NCBI RefSeq assembly: GCF_019222765.1
Contig: NZ_CP078145.1
Coordinates: 5,270,001-5,334,000, forward strand
Direction: 5' to 3'
Source: Nocardia iowensis
GTDB lineage: Bacteria > Actinomycetota > Actinomycetes > Mycobacteriales > Mycobacteriaceae
DNA length: 64,000 nucleotides
Part shown: positions 51,128 to 60,473 of the stretch, in pieces
How the letters are laid out: each line of letters opens with the position of its first letter
Position numbering within the stretch: position 1 is the first letter of the stretch
Program-made: the position numbers and the translations under genes
The notes under the pieces: model-generated
What the model saw: only the letters and a program-made list of their open reading frames with translations
The model's database searches: none
What the model was told of the DNA's origin: nothing

Positions 51128-52141
51128 TCATGGGCGGAGGACTTCGGTGGTCGGCCCGACGCGATGTCCGGATCGGACCACAGCAGCAGCGATCAGTGTG
51201 ACTACGGCCAAGAGCACTGTGCTGGAGCTGTATTTCGCGACCGCGGACACTCCTTCGGGTAGTGGTGCGAGGAAGCCGGTCAGGGTTCGCCCGATCAAGG
51301 CGCCCGCGGCCAGCAGCGCGATCTCATACGCGGTCCATCGACGGTTTCTGATCGTCGCGCCGAGTACCACGGCAGCGGTGAGCACGACGCACACGACAAG
51401 ACCGACACCGGGCCAGGTCGGCGGAGCCAGGTCGATGATGAGCATGCCGACAAAACCGGCAACCAGCACCTTCCACGGCGAAATCCGTTGCCCAGCAGTA
51501 GTGGCGGCGACCGGACGACCCACCGGCGTGAACGCGAGCACGCCGAGGGCCGCAACGCATACGCAGGCGCTGGCGGTCTGCGCGAAGCTCGGCTCGTTCT
51601 CCGCCGCATCGGACCGGACAAATACGGTGACCGCCAGCCAGAGCGTTGCGACCACTGCGAGTCCGACACCGCCGAGTAGTGGCCGCTGCCGATGCCGCGG
51701 CGCGAGGCCGTTCAGCAGCGCCAGCGGCGCGCCGACGCTCATCAGAACATGACCGAGCACCCAGACAATGGTGGGGTACACCGCGATTCCGAGCGGGTCG
51801 AGCAAGGTGGGCAGGCGAAGCTGATCCCAGTAGGCCACTCCCGGGTTGTCTTCGGCGAACAGCGACAAATCCACCAGGCCCGGCATAGCGACGCCGAATG
51901 CGGTGGCCAGCAACACGATTCCGCGCCATCCCCGGCCCGTGCGCACCGCGATCTCGCGGATCAGCAGCGCCGCACCACCGTAGAGCGGACCGAAGATCAG
52001 CAGACCGGCCAGCATCCCGAGCCCGTCGCCGGTCCCCGGCAGATATGCCTGCAAGTACTCCGCACACACCGGTGCACCGAAAAAGACCGCCAATAACGGC
52101 CAGATCCGCTCTCGCAGCGTCAACCTTGCCAACACCCCCAC
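51128..52141 (-). CDS. Integral membrane protein, unknown function
   Basis: A 337-residue protein with about ten hydrophobic helices and short loops. The first loop holds Glu-Tyr-Leu-Gln-Ala-Tyr-Leu-Pro and a Gly-rich segment (GDGLGMLAGLLIFGPLYGGA); a central charged loop contains Arg-His-Arg-Gln-Arg. No family I can name confidently; the overall layout recalls CPBP-like or DUF4184-type membrane proteins but the EExxxR motif is missing. It is divergent from a TetR gene with a perfect operator in the 47-bp gap, so expression is probably repressed until an inducer appears. Confidence 0.7.
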   Translation of the reverse strand: MGVLARLTLRERIWPLLAVFFGAPVCAEYLQAYLPGTGDGLGMLAGLLIFGPLYGGAALLIREIAVRTGRGWRGIVLLATAFGVAMPGLVDLSLFAEDNPGVAYWDQLRLPTLLDPLGIAVYPTIVWVLGHVLMSVGAPLALLNGLAPRHRQRPLLGGVGLAVVATLWLAVTVFVRSDAAENEPSFAQTASACVCVAALGVLAFTPVGRPVAATTAGQRISPWKVLVAGFVGMLIIDLAPPTWPGVGLVVCVVLTAAVVLGATIRNRRWTAYEIALLAAGALIGRTLTGFLAPLPEGVSAVAKYSSSTVLLAVVTLIAAAVVRSGHRVGPTTEVLRP

Positions 52142-52149
52142 CAGGTTAA

Positions 52150-52165
52150 TGGAGTACCTACTCCA
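52150..52165. promoter_or_regulatory. TetR operator (perfect 16-bp palindrome)
   Basis: TGGAGTACCTACTCCA has 7-bp arms around CC. It sits between the divergent membrane-protein and TetR genes, 23 bp before the TetR ATG. Confidence 0.75.
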
Positions 52166-52188
52166 ATAACAAGGCTAAGGTCGAAGCC

Positions 52189-52785
52189 ATGCCCAGACCC
52201 ATCGACCCCGAACGCTATGAGGCACGGCGCCAGCACATCATCGACGCCGCGCTGACCCGGTTCGCCGCCGACGGCTTCCACGGCACCAGCACGGCCTCGA
52301 TCTGCCGCACCGCGGGTATCGGCTCAGGCACTTTCTTCCATTACTTCCCCACCAAATCCGACGTGCTGATCGCGATCCTGGAGCTGGGCACCGCTGAAGT
52401 CCGTGAGTTCTTCACTTCCCAGCACGGTCGCACCGACGCACGTCAGGTGCTTTTCGACTACCTCGGCCACGCGCTCGATGACCTGCGCGACGAACGCGCT
52501 GCGGGGTTCACGCGCGCCGTCGGCGCTCAGATCAGCGACGAACGTGTCGCGAAAGCTCTTGCCGTACATCAGGACACCGTCCGCACCGGCCTCCGATACT
52601 GGGTAACACGTGCCAGAGACGAATGCACCATCCGCACTGATCTGTCCGCGCGAAGCCTCACCACGTGGCTGATGCTGCTGATCGAGGGCTTCGCCGTCGC
52701 CGTCGCCGACTTCGACTCCTTCGACCCCCGACAAGAACAACACGTACTCATCGACACCGTGGCCCGGTTCCTCGGACCGCAATGA
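52189..52785 (+). CDS. TetR/AcrR-family regulator
   Basis: A 198-residue TetR repressor. Helix-turn-helix at about 35-60: TASICRTAGIGSGTFFHYFP followed by TKSDVL, a canonical sequence. The C-terminal ligand domain includes Trp-Leu-Met-Leu-Leu-Ile-Glu-Gly-Phe and an acidic DSFDPRQE segment. Divergent from the membrane-protein gene across a perfect palindrome. Its ligand is likely a substrate of that membrane protein, an inference from arrangement. Confidence 0.9.
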   Translation: MPRPIDPERYEARRQHIIDAALTRFAADGFHGTSTASICRTAGIGSGTFFHYFPTKSDVLIAILELGTAEVREFFTSQHGRTDARQVLFDYLGHALDDLRDERAAGFTRAVGAQISDERVAKALAVHQDTVRTGLRYWVTRARDECTIRTDLSARSLTTWLMLLIEGFAVAVADFDSFDPRQEQHVLIDTVARFLGPQ

Positions 52786-53326
52786 ACCCGACCAGTCACC
52801 GTCGGGTGCACACCATTGGCCGTTGGCTGCCAGTCACTCTCGCGAACATAGCGGTAACTGTGTCGGCCTCTGTCATAACCCGGCCCGGGCCGGAGTGGTT
52901 TTCGAACTCTCTGTCCTGGGCCATGTTCGGATTTCGGCCCGTTGCGGTTGTGCCACACGTTCGCGGCATCCGCCAGTAGCGCGTGGGAAGCGCTGCTGGC
53001 CAACCGGTTTGGACGGCCGATCAACGCCCGGGATGCGGCAGGAGAGTGCGTTCCTACGGGGGCGTTATCGACAAAACTGATTCAGTGTGCGCCGTGCCTA
53101 ACCGTGCCGTAGATGACGATCTCTGCCTTGGCCGTCGCGGCGAGCTCGACAAACCGCTCTCACAAGCCTTCTCGACGTCGGGTGCGAGGAGAGCGCTCTG
53201 GAATCTTGCTCTACCTGCGGGAATGAGATCGATGACGGGCGTGTGACAGCTTGATGATGCCGATCGGTTGACGTGTTGGTTCGCTGGAGAGCGTGTCCCA
53301 CTAACGAGACGGAGTGTGCTCTCTCG
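52786..53326. other. Intergenic region with a repeat
   Basis: No gene. It contains the first copy of a 70-bp direct repeat (52981-53051) and an imperfect promoter-like stretch before the next gene. The ECF sigma-factor gene usually found before CU044_5270 genes is absent. Confidence 0.5.
52981..53051. repeat. Direct repeat, copy 1, before CU044_5270 gene
   Basis: GGCCAACCGGTTTGG, flanked by GGGAAG on the left and ATGCGGCA on the right, is matched in order at 54493-54562 with small indels. The two copies bracket the CU044_5270 gene. Confidence 0.5.
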
Positions 53327-54409
53327 ATGATCAACGACGATATCCGCCCACAGAGCGAGGAAAAGCCCGCCTCGGGCCGAGTGAAAGGTTTCTCCGAGAT
53401 CGCCGGTGGTCCGGCCGGTCACGCCGAGGCAATGGTCCGGGCGCTTCGGCCCGGTTCCGCACGGCGCAGATCCCGATGGCTGCCGATCGGGGCCGCCGCC
53501 GCCGTGGTGATCGCGGCGACCGCGGCCTGCACCACGAGCGGTGGTGACCAATCACCCCCGCAGGTCCAACCCCCCGCTGCCGCGGGGGCCGACCCGGATC
53601 GGGGGTTGGCTCCCGGCCAGTACCTCTACGTGGGGGAGCGCGGCGACGGGGTCGGGAATTCGCGGGGCGACGTGGCCTACCAGACGGAGTCCACTCGGGA
53701 AATCTGGATGCCGGCCACCTGGACCGACGAATGGATGGAACGCCGCAACCATGCCCGGCCGGTCAAGATAATACCTGCCAGCGAAGACACCCCCGAAAAC
53801 CAGCGGAGGTTCGAGCAGGGCACTTTCTCCGGGGAATGGCGGGCCGCCTGCGGGTCGTGGAGCTATATGGGCGAGAACGCCGACAAACCCGCGTGCCGCC
53901 CGCTCGAGGGCAAGTGGTCCCGGCCAACCCCGGAGTTCCTCGCCGCGCTGCCGCGCGACCCGGACGCGTTGCTGGCCAAGCTGAAGGAAGGCCCCGAACC
54001 TGGCGCCAAGATCAGCCCGGAACTCGATGCCTTCGGTGACGCCCGGGAGTTACTCTCCACCGGCATGGTGCCGAAGGACCTGCGCACCGTGCTGCACCAA
54101 GCGCTCCTGCGGATGCCCGGGATCAAGGTCGCCGAGAACGTGCCGAACCTGGACGGACGCAAGGGCACGGCGCTCGGTTTCGTGGACGTCCTCCCCCGCG
54201 TTCCGCAGGGCACCGAACTCGACGAGATCATCATCGATCCGGTCAGCGAGCAGATCATCGGCACCCGCCGCACCATGGTTCGCGACATGGTACTCGGCGA
54301 GGGCAACCAGACCAATCCGGCGGTGGTCTTCCGCACGGGCCAGGTGATGGGCCATTCCACGATCACCGTCGCGGTCGTCGACCGGCTCGGCGCCGAACCC
54401 ACCGCCTGA
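53327..54409 (+). CDS. CU044_5270-family membrane-anchored protein
   Basis: A 360-residue protein: a cytosolic N-terminus of about 65 residues, one membrane helix (about 52-75, RWLPIGAAAAVVIAATAACT) and a large extracytoplasmic domain. The domain has the family order GQYLYVGERGDG, EIWMPATWTDEW, LPRDPDALLAKL, then LRTVLHQALLRMPGIKV and GTALGFVD. These proteins normally follow an ECF sigma-factor gene and are thought to act as its anti-sigma-like partner; here no sigma factor is adjacent. ATG 53327 is preferred, with a weak GGAG. A 70-bp repeat lies on each side. Confidence 0.85.
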   Translation: MINDDIRPQSEEKPASGRVKGFSEIAGGPAGHAEAMVRALRPGSARRRSRWLPIGAAAAVVIAATAACTTSGGDQSPPQVQPPAAAGADPDRGLAPGQYLYVGERGDGVGNSRGDVAYQTESTREIWMPATWTDEWMERRNHARPVKIIPASEDTPENQRRFEQGTFSGEWRAACGSWSYMGENADKPACRPLEGKWSRPTPEFLAALPRDPDALLAKLKEGPEPGAKISPELDAFGDARELLSTGMVPKDLRTVLHQALLRMPGIKVAENVPNLDGRKGTALGFVDVLPRVPQGTELDEIIIDPVSEQIIGTRRTMVRDMVLGEGNQTNPAVVFRTGQVMGHSTITVAVVDRLGAEPTA

Positions 54410-54955
54410 CCCAGCACTCGCCGAGCCTGAGGTGCACCGTCAGCCTGACGCCGACAACGCACCCGCCGCAACACACTGGGCCTGCTGCCCGTGCGTTGGG
54501 AAGTGCTGTCGGCCAACCGGTTTGGCCGGGCCGACCGAACGCTATGCGGCACGAGCGTACGTTCCGGAGGCGCACCGGGCTTCGTACTGCTGCCGAGGAC
54601 GCGTCTGCGTCGTTGACGTAGACGTGTCCTCGGTGTCCGCCACTACCATCGATGGTGTGTGGCTGCGTTACCTTCTGTGCGTTGCACCGCTTTTCGCGCA
54701 GGCCACCGGTGTATGTGGTGGTGAACGCCTACGCGCCCCAGAGAATCATCGCGAAACTCCACCGGACTGTCCGCGATGCAACACCACGCCACAGGTCCGG
54801 ATCCCCCAAAGAACGCGCTTTCTCTGGGGTCCCGGAGAGTTGATGCCTGGATCTGAGAACGTTGTTGCAGCTCAGTGGCTTTCGCGAAGACCGTATCGGC
54901 CGAGGTGGCCTCCGGAGCAGGCATCGGTGTCGGAGGTGGATGTGATGATCGGACG
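54410..54955. other. Intergenic region with second repeat copy
   Basis: No supported gene. Repeat copy 2 is at 54493-54562. GGAGG near 54932 lies too far (about 20 nt) from the SUKH-protein ATG to be its usual ribosome binding site. Confidence 0.45.
54493..54562. repeat. Direct repeat, copy 2, after CU044_5270 gene
   Basis: Shares TTGGGAAG, GGCCAACCGGTTTGG, GGGCCGA, AACGC, ATGCGGCA and ACGTTCC in the same order as 52981-53051. Confidence 0.5.
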
Positions 54956-56647
54956 ATGCACGTTAGACCCATTGAAGAGTCTTGGCGACGGATCGACTCC
55001 TGGCTCGCCGCGCATGCGCCGCGTACCTTCTCATCTTTGCGCCCACCCGCCTCGCAGGAGGCCATCAGCGCCGCAGCTACCGAGCTGGAGGTGGAGTTCC
55101 CCGCGGATCTGGTCGCGTATCTGCGGCACCACGACGGAGTCTCGCCCGGGAAGTTGGGTTTCGTCTCCCCCGAGGAGGGGGGTTTCAGCTTCCCCGGCTT
55201 CGAGCCTTACACCCTCGCCCAGATCCTCTCCTCGGGCCGGAGCCAGCAGGAGTCGTGGGCCAGGCACGAGGGAGACCCGCTGATGGAGGGCTTCTGGCAC
55301 CACGATTTCGTACCCTTCGCCCGCAATATCAGTGCGGACGGGCTGGTCGTGGACTGCCGTCGAGGCGAGTCGTTCGGCGCGGTGGGCCAGCAGTGGGAGG
55401 CCGAGGGCGTGGGCTTCGGGCAATGGGGAAGCCTCGCGGCCTTCATGGAACAGATCGCCGACTCCTTGGAGGGCGGAACCGTCATGACGGTGGGGCTGTC
55501 GTATGTGCCTGTCGTCGACGACGGGACGCTGCTGTGGGAACCCGCTCCCGAACGGCGAACCGAGCCTCGGTCCCTGTTCGACCTCGCGCTCGCCGACCCG
55601 GTCGTCGACGCGCCACGCCGGACGAGTTCCTCCGCCACGCCGAACATGACCTGGCCCAGCGGGTATGACAATTTCTGCCTGACCTTCGCGCAGGCCTTGG
55701 ACGAGTCCGAACTCCTGCGCCGGTTCGGTGCGTTGCCCGAGACCCGGCGACCACGGTGGCGGCAGGAGCCGGAAAGCCCCAACCAGCGGCAGGTCCCGGT
55801 CGTGCTGCTGCCGGTGGTCCGCGTGGGAACCCATGGCGGTTGGGCGTTCGGCATCGAGGAAGGTCTTCATCTTTTCGAGGGCACACGCGAGGAGGTGCTG
55901 CGCCGGGTGTCCCGTGGCACCCGCGCGGTGTCCGTAAGCTATTGGGACGACGGTACGACTTTGGTGTTCCTTGTCGACGACGGCGAACTGGTGACGAAGT
56001 ACTACTCCCGATCGGCCGTCTCGCAAGGCGCGCGCGACCCGTTCGAGGTCTTCCCCGGTCTGCCGATGTCCGATCAGGAACCCGCACCCGAGCAACGGCG
56101 AGAACGGCTGCTGGCGGTATGCAACGCGGTCGTTCGCCACTGCGGCATTCCACTGCCACCGCCCGGCCTGAACGGGGAACTCGACAGCGCGCGGATCCTT
56201 CCCCTGCTGCCGGACAACAACTTCGGGCTCCCGGAGCACAACTTCAAGACACCCGTGCCTGACCGGTTTGCCTCCCTCGTCGACGCCGCGACGCCCGAGC
56301 GCCTGCGCCGCGTACTCGCCACGCAGATGTCGTCACTGGCCGCCGAGACCGGACTCGACACCTATGCCGAGGTCACTGCCGCACTGTCCCTGCTGAGCGA
56401 GGAGGATCACCCCGGCGTTACCGACGATTCCGCCCTTGACCTGCGGCTGCGCCGCGTGCACGCGGAAGCCCAGGTAATATTCGCCGACTGGAAGGACCGG
56501 TCTGTCTGGCAGGACCGCGCCATGGCCGCCCGCGCCATGGCCGACGCGCTCAACCTGCCGGTCCGGGAATCCCTGGGCTTGGTCGTGGGGCTGCGTCAGG
56601 ACCCCCGTTGGCGGCAGGAGTTTCGCAAGCAGCTGACCGACGATTGA
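54956..56647 (+). CDS. SUKH (SMI1/KNR4) and DUF6461 fusion protein
   Basis: A 563-residue protein. Residues about 5-170 are a SUKH/SMI1-KNR4 domain: LEVEFPADLVAYLRHHDGVS, later VPFARNISADGLVVDCRRGE and FGQWGSLAAFMEQIADSL. Residues about 235-370 resemble DUF6461: FCLTFAQALDESELLRRFGA and VGTHGGWAFGIEEGLHLFEG. The last 170 residues are helical and unassigned. SUKH proteins are typical immunity proteins of contact-dependent or secreted toxins; DUF6461 proteins are often found in the same settings. The true start could be upstream; ATG 54956 starts a sensible HVRPIEESWRRI. No toxin gene is adjacent. Confidence 0.75.
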   Translation: MHVRPIEESWRRIDSWLAAHAPRTFSSLRPPASQEAISAAATELEVEFPADLVAYLRHHDGVSPGKLGFVSPEEGGFSFPGFEPYTLAQILSSGRSQQESWARHEGDPLMEGFWHHDFVPFARNISADGLVVDCRRGESFGAVGQQWEAEGVGFGQWGSLAAFMEQIADSLEGGTVMTVGLSYVPVVDDGTLLWEPAPERRTEPRSLFDLALADPVVDAPRRTSSSATPNMTWPSGYDNFCLTFAQALDESELLRRFGALPETRRPRWRQEPESPNQRQVPVVLLPVVRVGTHGGWAFGIEEGLHLFEGTREEVLRRVSRGTRAVSVSYWDDGTTLVFLVDDGELVTKYYSRSAVSQGARDPFEVFPGLPMSDQEPAPEQRRERLLAVCNAVVRHCGIPLPPPGLNGELDSARILPLLPDNNFGLPEHNFKTPVPDRFASLVDAATPERLRRVLATQMSSLAAETGLDTYAEVTAALSLLSEEDHPGVTDDSALDLRLRRVHAEAQVIFADWKDRSVWQDRAMAARAMADALNLPVRESLGLVVGLRQDPRWRQEFRKQLTDD

Positions 56648-56649
56648 TT

Positions 56650-56860
56650 CCTGCATGATCCTTGGTCCAGTCGGGCAGGGACCGCGATGATCTTTCGCCG
56701 GAGGGTAGCGCGCTGCGGACTTTGCCCAGGATCGGGCCCGCGAGCGTACCGGCGGCGCGCAGCAGGTTATGCGCGATCGTCGCGCGCAGCACCCAGGCGG
56801 AGGTCGCGGCGAACGCCCCGACGTCATCTCTGGCTGAATCACGTTCGTCTACAACGTCTT
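56650..56860 (-). pseudogene. IS1380-like transposase relic (C-terminal part)
   Basis: The minus-strand frame reads FAATSAWVLRATIAHNLLRA followed by AGTLAGPILGK, the late region of IS1380-family transposases (FAANAAWL..IAHNLLRAAG). The catalytic part and inverted repeats are missing. It ends close to the stop of the SUKH-fusion gene. Confidence 0.65.
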
Positions 56861-57057
56861 CGACGTGTCTTGAAATCAAAGTCCGCAGTAGAGCCGTTAT
56901 CGGCGGTCAGCCATTGGGTGGCGGCAGGGACAACCGGTGCGCTGGAGACAAAGTCGTTGATCGCCTGCCATCGTTCGTGGGGATTTGATGCGGGGATCGA
57001 ACTCGATCCATGTGGTTGGCATGCCGAGGCAACCTCTGGTCGCGCGGGTGCCGACAG
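56861..57057. other. Unassigned remnant beside IS relic
   Basis: A minus-strand stretch reads RWQAINDFVSSAPVVPAATQ then WLTADNGSTADFDF. It looks protein-coding in composition but has no start, and I recognise no family. Confidence 0.3.
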
Positions 57058-57693
57058 TCAGCGCACCGGCGCCGCCGCGTCCTCGGCGGCTACTTCGACG
57101 GGTGGGTAGGCGTCGCGCAGACGGTGGATGGTCGCCGCCACGACGGCACGGACGTCCGTCTCGTGCAGTGGGGCGGAGAACAGCGCCGCACTGCACGAGA
57201 AGCCCTCAACCAGGGTGAGCAGCAGTAGCGCTTCGCGGTGCAGCGCCTCCTCGTCGATCATGCGGTCGGCCAGCGCGTCGCGCAGCAGCGAGTGGATTAC
57301 TCCTGCGCCCTCGAGAGACATCGCGGCGATGTCGGCCGCAAGCTCCGGGTCCGTGCGCGCCATGACGCGGTACTCGACGAGGGCGATGTTCTCCCGGCGC
57401 TCCGCATCGCTGGTTGGCGCGGCAAAGACGATGACGTCGATGATCCGTGCCACCGGATCGTCGGACATCGCCGTCGCGCGCCGCACGGCGCGCTGCATGA
57501 GCACGCTCAGCGTGAAGCGCATGACCTCGCGGATCGTGTCGCCGAAGTAGTGGCGAATGCTCCCAATAGTCAAGCCGGTGCGATCGGCGATCCGGGCGAG
57601 AGTAACCGCACGCAGCCCGTGCGCGGCGATTTCATCGATCACGGCGTCGGCGACCTGCTCCCGGCGGACATCCGGGTCGATTCGTTTGGGCAT
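57058..57693 (-). CDS. TetR/AcrR-family regulator
   Basis: A 211-residue TetR regulator with MPKRIDPDVRREQVADAVID leading into the helix-turn-helix (about 30-52): LARIADRTGLTIGSIRHYF. The ligand-binding part has an Arg-rich early helix and a Leu-Leu-Thr-Leu-Val-Glu-Gly segment. Two operators with CTAGCAT half-sites lie in the gap to the divergent gene at 57806, so it represses that gene and itself. Confidence 0.9.
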   Translation of the reverse strand: MPKRIDPDVRREQVADAVIDEIAAHGLRAVTLARIADRTGLTIGSIRHYFGDTIREVMRFTLSVLMQRAVRRATAMSDDPVARIIDVIVFAAPTSDAERRENIALVEYRVMARTDPELAADIAAMSLEGAGVIHSLLRDALADRMIDEEALHREALLLLTLVEGFSCSAALFSAPLHETDVRAVVAATIHRLRDAYPPVEVAAEDAAAPVR

Positions 57694-57713
57694 GGCCCCA
57701 TGATAGCGATCTC

Positions 57714-57753
57714 TAGCATCGGCATGCTAAATTCTCTAGCATGGACATGCTAG
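57714..57753. promoter_or_regulatory. Twin TetR operators
   Basis: TAGCATCGGCATGCTA (57714-57729) and CTAGCATGGACATGCTAG (57736-57753) are perfect palindromes with 4-bp centres, 23 bp apart centre to centre (about two helical turns). Positioned between divergent genes. Confidence 0.8.
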
Positions 57754-57805
57754 AAATGCTTGGAGGCGGTCCTCCTTCCCGTGACGGCTCCGGACAGCGC
57801 GAGAC

Positions 57806-58504
57806 ATGAAGGGCTGGTACAACCCCCGGCCCGGCTCGACGGGCGAGGACCTTTACGGCCTCGGAGGGCTCGAAGACCTCGACGGCGATACGGATGCGTG
57901 GTCGATGCCCGCTCCAGAGCCTGGTTCACCGTTGCCACCGTTCCGCCCATCCCTCTCGCTCGAGCGCACACGATTTGCAGTCGACCTCCCCGATGCGTCG
58001 ACGGCGACGGTCGATATCGATCACATGGCGGGCCGGGCGTCGCTCTACCGGGACGACCGCCACGTGCAGACCGCCGACATGCCGGTACGGTTCTCGCTCG
58101 GATCAGACGGCATCGAGGTCGCCGCGAGCCGGTACGGCATGCAGCGGATTCACCTGATCAGCGCGAACGGCAGCCAACGACGTCTTGATCCCGCGCCCGG
58201 GACGCCCGAGCACTGGCGAGCTCAACTTTCCCGGCGGCGCCCGAGAATTGGGCGAGCGTTGGCCGCCGGTGCGGTGATCGTGTTGGCGGTCAACCTGATC
58301 CTGCTCGCTCCGCAGTTGCTCGAGATGGTCACCCACCTGCCGCTCTGGGCGGATCGCTTCACGCCGTTCGTCTCGCCCATCGACCTGCCGGTATGGGCGA
58401 ACACGGCGCTGACGATCGCCGCGGCCCTCGCGGGGATCGAGCGAGCACTCACCTTCCGACACCATCGCCTCCTGGACGCCGAGGCGGATGGGATCGAGAG
58501 CTGA
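57806..58504 (+). CDS. Two-TM membrane protein, TetR-controlled
   Basis: A 232-residue protein. Residues 1-140 are hydrophilic and partly beta-rich (TATVDIDHMAGRASLYRDDR), with a Gly/Asp-rich start. Two membrane helices (about 150-170 and 197-215) near the C-terminus place the N-terminal part inside. No family recognised. No ribosome binding site is obvious before ATG 57806 (GAGAC only). It is followed by a secreted peptidase gene after 119 bp, and is opposed to the TetR gene with twin operators between. Confidence 0.65.
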   Translation: MKGWYNPRPGSTGEDLYGLGGLEDLDGDTDAWSMPAPEPGSPLPPFRPSLSLERTRFAVDLPDASTATVDIDHMAGRASLYRDDRHVQTADMPVRFSLGSDGIEVAASRYGMQRIHLISANGSQRRLDPAPGTPEHWRAQLSRRRPRIGRALAAGAVIVLAVNLILLAPQLLEMVTHLPLWADRFTPFVSPIDLPVWANTALTIAAALAGIERALTFRHHRLLDAEADGIES

Positions 58505-58623
58505 CGCCTCCGCTCCAGCCGGACAAGCTTCCTCGGTCATCGAGCGTCTCAGTGCGCTCCGCCACGAACGCCCCGTCACACCGCCGCGTCTCGTACCACT
58601 GCGGCTCAACCAAGGAAGTGCGC

Positions 58624-60195
58624 ATGCGATCACATCCTCGATTCCTGAATCGATCTCGACGGTCCAAGACCGTGCTCGCCGCCGCCACGTCAACACTGCT
58701 CTTACTCACCGGCTATACAGCCGCATCTTCCCCACCGGACTCCAGGACGGATGCAGGCCTCGGCCCCTACCTCGAGCAAGAGCTCGACTGGGGCGCGTGC
58801 GAGGGCACCGCGACGAGCACAGCGGACGCCGAGCTGTTCGCGAACCCGGCGCTCGAGTGCGCATCGGTGGAGGTGCCGCTCGACTACGACGAACCGAAGG
58901 GCGAGAAGGCGCACGTCGCACTCCTGCGCTTGCCCGCCACGGGTGAGGCCGAGGGCTCGCTGCTGGTCGACCCGGGCGGTCCCGGAGGCTCCGGCACCAG
59001 CTTCGTCGCGTCGACCGTGGACCTGTGGCAGGCCAGCCCCGTCGCCGAGCGCTTCGACATCGTCGGCTTCGATCCTCGGGGCATCGGGTCGTCCACCCCG
59101 GCCCTCGACTGTTACACCGACGACGAGTACGACGCGGGCGCGGCGCCACGATTCGGCGTCGTGTACGACATCACCAGCGCCGAACAGGCGGCCGAGCTCG
59201 CAGCACGTTGCGCCGAGGGCTCTGGCGGGGTCGCGAACCTGGTGAATGCCGGGTCGGCAAACGTCGTGCGTGACATGGATATCCTGCGAGAGGTGCTCGG
59301 CGACGACCAGCTGACCTACCTCGGTTACAGCTACGGCTCCCAGCTCGGCGCCATGTATACCGCGACCTACCCCGAGAAGGTCCGCGCGATCGTGCTCGAC
59401 GGGGCCATCGCGCCCGACCTGACGGCACCAGAGTTCCGCTTCTCTCAGTTCGCCGGCCTGCAGGCGCGGTTCGACGACCTCGCCGCATTCTGCGCCGAAA
59501 CAGCCGACTGCGTACTCGGCACCGATCCCACAGCAGCGAGCGATCGCCTCCACGAGATCGTCCAACCGCTCATCGAGACGCCACCGACCGCCGACCGCAG
59601 AAAGGTGAACATCTGGGACGTCTACGTCGGCATCTCCGGCGGCCTGTTCTCGCAGGCGAAATGGCCCGACGTCATCGCAGCGCTGACTGCCCTCGAGGCA
59701 GGCCGGGCCGACGAGATGCTCGCCCTGCGCGACAGATTCTACGGTCGCACCGCCGATGGCGGCTACGCGCTCGACCTTGACACGAACATCGCTGTGCGCT
59801 GCATGGACTGGCCCCGCCTGACACCCGAGGAAAACACCGCGCTGGCGCGCAGGCTCGGAGAGGTGGCGCCGATGTTCGACCTCGATGTATTCACCGCAGG
59901 CGAGTACCACAGCGAGTGCGAGGCCTGGCCCGCGCCGCCCACTGGCGACGAACCGTGGCTCGCCCGTATCGAAGACCTTCCCGAGACTCTCGTGGTGTCA
60001 GTCATCGGTGATCCTGCGACACCACACGAGGGCGGCATCGCGATGGCTGACGCTTTGGGCGCAAGCCTGCTTTCCGTCGACGGCAAGCAGCACGGCGCCT
60101 ACCTCCTGGGCGGCAGCGAGTGCGTCGACCGCGTGGTGGACGCGTATCTACTCGACCTCCAAGCACCGCCCGTCGGCGCGCGTTGCAGCCTGTGA
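58624..60195 (+). CDS. Secreted tripeptidyl aminopeptidase-like hydrolase (S33)
   Basis: A 523-residue exported alpha/beta hydrolase. N-terminal signal sequence (about 1-36, Arg-rich start, then STLLLLTGYTAAS). The catalytic Ser is in GYSYGSQLG (about 239); Asp is in IGDPATPHEGG and His in GKQHGAYL near the end, the TAP-like C-terminal arrangement of streptomycete tripeptidyl aminopeptidases. Four cysteines in the mature part could stabilise it outside the cell. AAGGAAG precedes ATG 58624 by 6 nt. It removes tripeptides from peptide N-termini in characterised relatives. Confidence 0.88.
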   Translation: MRSHPRFLNRSRRSKTVLAAATSTLLLLTGYTAASSPPDSRTDAGLGPYLEQELDWGACEGTATSTADAELFANPALECASVEVPLDYDEPKGEKAHVALLRLPATGEAEGSLLVDPGGPGGSGTSFVASTVDLWQASPVAERFDIVGFDPRGIGSSTPALDCYTDDEYDAGAAPRFGVVYDITSAEQAAELAARCAEGSGGVANLVNAGSANVVRDMDILREVLGDDQLTYLGYSYGSQLGAMYTATYPEKVRAIVLDGAIAPDLTAPEFRFSQFAGLQARFDDLAAFCAETADCVLGTDPTAASDRLHEIVQPLIETPPTADRRKVNIWDVYVGISGGLFSQAKWPDVIAALTALEAGRADEMLALRDRFYGRTADGGYALDLDTNIAVRCMDWPRLTPEENTALARRLGEVAPMFDLDVFTAGEYHSECEAWPAPPTGDEPWLARIEDLPETLVVSVIGDPATPHEGGIAMADALGASLLSVDGKQHGAYLLGGSECVDRVVDAYLLDLQAPPVGARCSL

Positions 60196-60473
60196 CACGT
60201 CCGACCGTCGAAGCGGCCAACCTGATTACCGATCGACCATCTCCCACCGCACGCCGACAGCCACGCCCGGCCGCTCGACTTCCTCCGCCCCGTTCCCGAC
60301 CGGCCCGGATCTCGTCGGGCATGTAGCGGTTCAGATGGCTCGCACATCGCAACCCACGGCACCAGAATCCGTTCCGCCATGATCGCGAACCCCGCCTGAA
60401 CAGGCGGCTCGTCGAGCGGTCGGTCGAGGCGAGCCCCGGTCGGGCGCGGAGCAGGGGGCGAACTACGTCGGGG
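60196..60473. other. Intergenic region with a transposase-like tail
   Basis: Contains the first copy of a repeated transposase-like 3' end (60343-60425); see that entry. Otherwise no gene. Confidence 0.5.
60343..60425 (+). repeat. Repeated transposase-like 3' end, copy 1
   Basis: The frame HIATHGTRIRSAMIANPA-stop parallels HIATHGTTTAPTISTAA-stop at 63775-63828. After the stops both share GGCGG, GTCGAGCGG and GGCGAGCCCC in order. The upstream part of this copy is not recognisable. Confidence 0.5.
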
